From NCBI GenBank assembly GCA_045544455.1, contig JAZPYZ010000019.1, positions 1 to 64,000 on the forward strand: a DNA stretch of 64,000 nt. The letters run 5' to 3'. The position numbers and the translations under genes are program-made. The number at the start of each line of letters is the position of its first letter. The first letter of the stretch is position 1. The stretch is from JAZPYZ01 sp045544455. GTDB taxonomy: Bacteria; Bacillota; Clostridia; Oscillospirales; Acutalibacteraceae. Shown here in pieces: positions 61,199 through 64,000 of the stretch. The notes beneath the pieces are model-generated. The model was not told where the DNA came from, made no database searches, and saw only the letters and a list, made by a program, of their open reading frames with translations.

Positions 61199-63270
61199 TA
61201 TTCTGATAAGCCACGGCGGTACAATCCGCGTGTAATACCGTCACGTGGTTTTCCACCAAAACGATATTCCTTAACCGTTTTAGCCACTAATTCCGGCGTT
61301 TCATCGGTAAAATGCAGTAGCCAAAAGTGCACATCGGGAATCTCTTCCCGGCGATCGCCCCAATACAATACTGAGGAATTTAACAGTTCGGTACATCCGC
61401 CCTCGCACGCCAACGGAAACCGAATTCCCTTTCGATCCACCAAACCTTCGTGACATCCGGTTTTCCCGCAGCCCACGCCCTTGCGCCTCGGACAATTTCG
61501 CATTAGCATTAACGGTTGACGTCCGTAGGCAAGTATTCCACATGGAATAGATGCTTTTCTCGCAAAAGACATCTGTGCAAAAGTCATTTCCATCGATAAC
61601 GTCGCGCCGGCTAAGCCTTTTTCCTCGTAATATGCCAACGCATCCGTGTTGGTAATGTTTAAACCAAATCCACCAACTGGCTGTAATCCGGCATCTAAAA
61701 TCGGTTGTAACGCGCCGACGTTGTTGCACAACACATGGGTAACACCTTGATCGGCGGCTTGTTTCAGTTGTTTTGACAAGGCTTTAGAACGGCCAAATAA
61801 TCCGCGCGGTACCTCCGCCCATACCGGACACGACGGTTGAATACGCAATGGTTGTTCAAACGCCGACAAAGGCAATATCACCGCATCGGCTTGTAAGGCA
61901 GGAGAACATTGGTTGAGATTGGCCAGTCGCGCTACCAGCAAAGGATTTCCGTTATTCACATTTCCAATCGTTTGATCGGGACGTTTATCGGCATCAAATA
62001 CACATGGTACGATGGTTTGTCGGCATTTGGTTAAGGTGTCCAGCGCATCGCGACGCATCGCATTGATAGCGGACACCGGTAACGTAGCCGCATCCCCTAA
62101 CCGAACGGTCATCTTGCGCGCCACAAACGGTGTACCACCGGTTTTGCTGAGAGCCGCACATACCCGTTCTTCGTCCAATGGACGGGAAATGGCAGTTTCC
62201 CCCATCGTTCCTGTTATCAGCGCAGTATAGCCGTCAGCATCCCGTACCGACAAAACGGCCGGTTGTCCAACCGATACAGCGAAATCAAAATCAACCGGGA
62301 TGTGCGCCCATTCTTTTTGGTATAACGGTTCTAATCGGCGCACCACCGAAGCGGTTGCCGAAGCATCCTCGGCGCGTCTTACGCCGAACATATCGGTGCG
62401 TTTACCGGTAAAGTAACCATCGGTAAACCCGCTTCGAGAAAACACTGCTTGTAAATCATCTCGATCTACCCCATCCGGCGCGCGTCCGTCTATCGCGGCG
62501 GCACATACCGTCACGGCTGCCGCTACATATTCCGGCCGTTTCATGCGACCTTCAATTTTTAATGAATCCACCCCACAGGCGCGTAGAGTTTGGATATGTT
62601 CGGTTAGTGACAGATCCTTCAAACTTAACGCATAGGTATCGTCGGCACGCAAACCGATCGCGCTAAACGGTAATCGACACGGTTGAGCACAGGCGCCGCG
62701 ATTACCGCTACGACCGCCCAACATCGCCGACACGTAACATTGCCCCGATACCGACATACATAATGCTCCGTGCACAAACACTTCCAGTTCGCATCCCAAT
62801 CCTGCGCAAGCCTCAATCTCTTTTGCAGACATTTCCCGCGCTAATACCACTCGCGAAAAACCGCTTTCCGCCAAGAGTTTCACTCCCTCCGGCGTGTGAC
62901 AAGACAATTGCGTAGAGGCATGTAACCGCAATTCCGGCGCACAAACACGAAGTCGACGTGCCAAACCGAGATCCTGCACGATAAAGGCATCTACACCAAC
63001 CGATGCCGCTTGTCGCGCGACCTCAATGGCGGCATCCATTTCCGATTCTAATATCAGCGTGTTTAAGGTGAGATACACCTTCATTCCGTGCAAATGACAA
63101 TAATCCACCGCGCCGGCAAGGGCATCGGTGGATTCGAAATTACGCGCATGTCGTCTGGCGTTAAATGCCGACATGCCAAGATATACCGCATTAGCGCCAC
63201 AACGCGCCGCGGCCAACACCGCCTCCGGAGAACCGGCCGGTGCCAACAGTTCCATACGACGATCACACAT
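61198..63270 (-). CDS. U32 family peptidase
   Basis: The 690-residue protein has the U32 domain (MELLAPAGSPEAVLAAARCGANAVYLG; YALSLKDLSLTEHIQTLRACGVDSLKIEGRMKRPEYVAAAV) and a long C-terminal region with Cys motifs (CPRRKGVGCGKTGCHEG). Some family members hydroxylate 23S rRNA rather than cut peptides. The start at 63270 overlaps the zapA stop and has GGAACC upstream; an ATG at 63255 is also possible. zapA followed by a U32 gene is a conserved order. Confidence 0.9.
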   Translation of the reverse strand: MCDRRMELLAPAGSPEAVLAAARCGANAVYLGMSAFNARRHARNFESTDALAGAVDYCHLHGMKVYLTLNTLILESEMDAAIEVARQAASVGVDAFIVQDLGLARRLRVCAPELRLHASTQLSCHTPEGVKLLAESGFSRVVLAREMSAKEIEACAGLGCELEVFVHGALCMSVSGQCYVSAMLGGRSGNRGACAQPCRLPFSAIGLRADDTYALSLKDLSLTEHIQTLRACGVDSLKIEGRMKRPEYVAAAVTVCAAAIDGRAPDGVDRDDLQAVFSRSGFTDGYFTGKRTDMFGVRRAEDASATASVVRRLEPLYQKEWAHIPVDFDFAVSVGQPAVLSVRDADGYTALITGTMGETAISRPLDEERVCAALSKTGGTPFVARKMTVRLGDAATLPVSAINAMRRDALDTLTKCRQTIVPCVFDADKRPDQTIGNVNNGNPLLVARLANLNQCSPALQADAVILPLSAFEQPLRIQPSCPVWAEVPRGLFGRSKALSKQLKQAADQGVTHVLCNNVGALQPILDAGLQPVGGFGLNITNTDALAYYEEKGLAGATLSMEMTFAQMSFARKASIPCGILAYGRQPLMLMRNCPRRKGVGCGKTGCHEGLVDRKGIRFPLACEGGCTELLNSSVLYWGDRREEIPDVHFWLLHFTDETPELVAKTVKEYRFGGKPRDGITRGLYRRGLSE

Positions 63271-63610
63271 CTTGCTTGGTTCCTTGTAAAGTAGCACGCA
63301 ATTCATCGAGTTCACGACGCGCGTTATCGGCTTCCTGGTGTGCACGCACGTTATCGGCAAAATAATCTTTCATCTGTTCCCGCAAATTTTCAGCCAATTT
63401 GTTAGCCTTATCGGCTTCATCGGCAAAGTTCAGTGCCGCTAAAACCGCCGCTTGCGTGGTGGAAACCTGCGTATTGCCTGCCATCATGCTGCGCATGAAT
63501 TCGTTCACTTTTTTACCCATTTCAACCACGTGCGCCTTAGAATCGTCGCTGGTGATCGAATATTCGGCTCCGCAGATATTCAATCTCACTTTTGTAATTT
63601 CTTCCGGCAT
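63263..63610 (-). CDS. zapA: Cell division protein ZapA
   Basis: The 115-residue protein stabilises the FtsZ ring. It begins KVRLNICGAEYSITSDDS, then VVEMGKKVNEFMRSMM, and ends in a coiled coil (about 65-110) with many charged residues. GGAGT precedes the ATG. It overlaps the U32 gene by eight bases. Confidence 0.92.
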   Translation of the reverse strand: MPEEITKVRLNICGAEYSITSDDSKAHVVEMGKKVNEFMRSMMAGNTQVSTTQAAVLAALNFADEADKANKLAENLREQMKDYFADNVRAHQEADNARRELDELRATLQGTKQDV

Positions 63611-63630
63611 CTTTCAATACTCCTTTTTCA

Positions 63631-64000
63631 TCAGGTGAACTTTTCAGGCATTTTCCCTTGTAACACAATTTGTGAATCGGCTTGTATTTTTTCCACTGTT
63701 GCCGCCGAAACCTTTCGGCACAACTGTTTGATTCCTTTATCAAAACGCGGTTTGCGCGTCGTTGTGTTATGAGCATCGCTGCCAAACACGACCGGTCGAC
63801 CACTGTTGATCCACGATACCATCCGTTTGCGAACCGTCCAGTGACCAAGTGACGATACGTTTAACTGTAATAGCGCATCTGCATCCGTAGCAATCTTCTC
63901 TAGTTGCTCATCCGGATAAATGCCAATATAACGATCAACATGTGCTAACATCGGCAACGCCCCATTAGCATGGCACACCGAAATCGCTTTATCCAACATC
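63631..64000 (-). CDS. CpsB/CapC-like tyrosine phosphatase, partial (PHP fold)
   Basis: Only the C-terminal 122 or so residues are in the window; the start is beyond base 64000. MLAHVDRYIGIYPDEQLEKIATDADALLQLNVSSLGHW and VVFGSDAHNTTTRKPRF match the end of CpsB/CapC PHP-type phosphotyrosine phosphatases, which act on capsule regulators. It is probably upstream of zapA in the same transcript (21-base gap). Confidence 0.8.
   Translation of the reverse strand, partial: MLDKAISVCHANGALPMLAHVDRYIGIYPDEQLEKIATDADALLQLNVSSLGHWTVRKRMVSWINSGRPVVFGSDAHNTTTRKPRFDKGIKQLCRKVSAATVEKIQADSQIVLQGKMPEKFT

Overview
The window looks like a chromosomal segment of an anaerobic Gram-positive bacterium of the class Clostridia, probably an Oscillospirales-like gut lineage. 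The signs are SigH-type and YbbR/CdaA genes, NfnAB, pyruvate phosphate dikinase, DUF1540 and DUF1858 proteins, AGGAGG-type ribosome binding sites and strong sigma-A promoters with 17-bp spacers. The genus cannot be named from the sequence alone. Most of the window is core housekeeping genes; two accessory regions interrupt it.

Layout: 1-3.0 kb is the end of a bacterial microcompartment operon (pduL, vertex protein, PduS-like flavoprotein, PduT-like shell protein). 3.1-5.0 kb holds small secreted or Cys-rich proteins and an azlCD amino-acid exporter. 5.1-6.9 kb holds two single-gene cassettes behind ppdK; each is bounded by a copy of the ppdK 3' end. 6.9-29.3 kb is housekeeping: ppdK, prs, pth-mfd, trmK-nif3-rqcH, nfnAB, sigH, nth, rarA, potABCD with a structured leader, and dut.

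From 29.89 to 34.66 kb lies a compact integrated filamentous phage (inovirus-like). It has a coat-like protein, a Zot-type ATPase, adhesin-like and small membrane proteins, an XRE repressor with three operators, and a Rep_2 (RepB-like) initiator. Just upstream of rep is a rolling-circle origin with a TACTACGAC nick loop, as in pMV158-family plasmids. The element sits in a dif-like site with two perfect 11-bp arms, and a chromosomal Xer-type recombinase gene lies 0.6 kb further on. Genes are mostly on the plus strand before this point and mostly on the minus strand for the next 16 kb, so the replication terminus may be here.

36.3-52.2 kb is mostly minus strand: gpsA-plsY-der, rpmF-yceD, PHP and P-loop proteins, pgi, dacF-like, cdaA-cdaR, a DUF3343/cysteine desulfurase pair, ispF, trpS and an aminotransferase; mtaB is the exception. 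52.3-61.1 kb is plus strand: gltX-glnS, serC-serA, a uracil permease behind an attenuator-like leader, and metK under a SAM-I riboswitch. The window ends with a U32 peptidase, zapA and a partial CpsB-like PHP protein on the minus strand.
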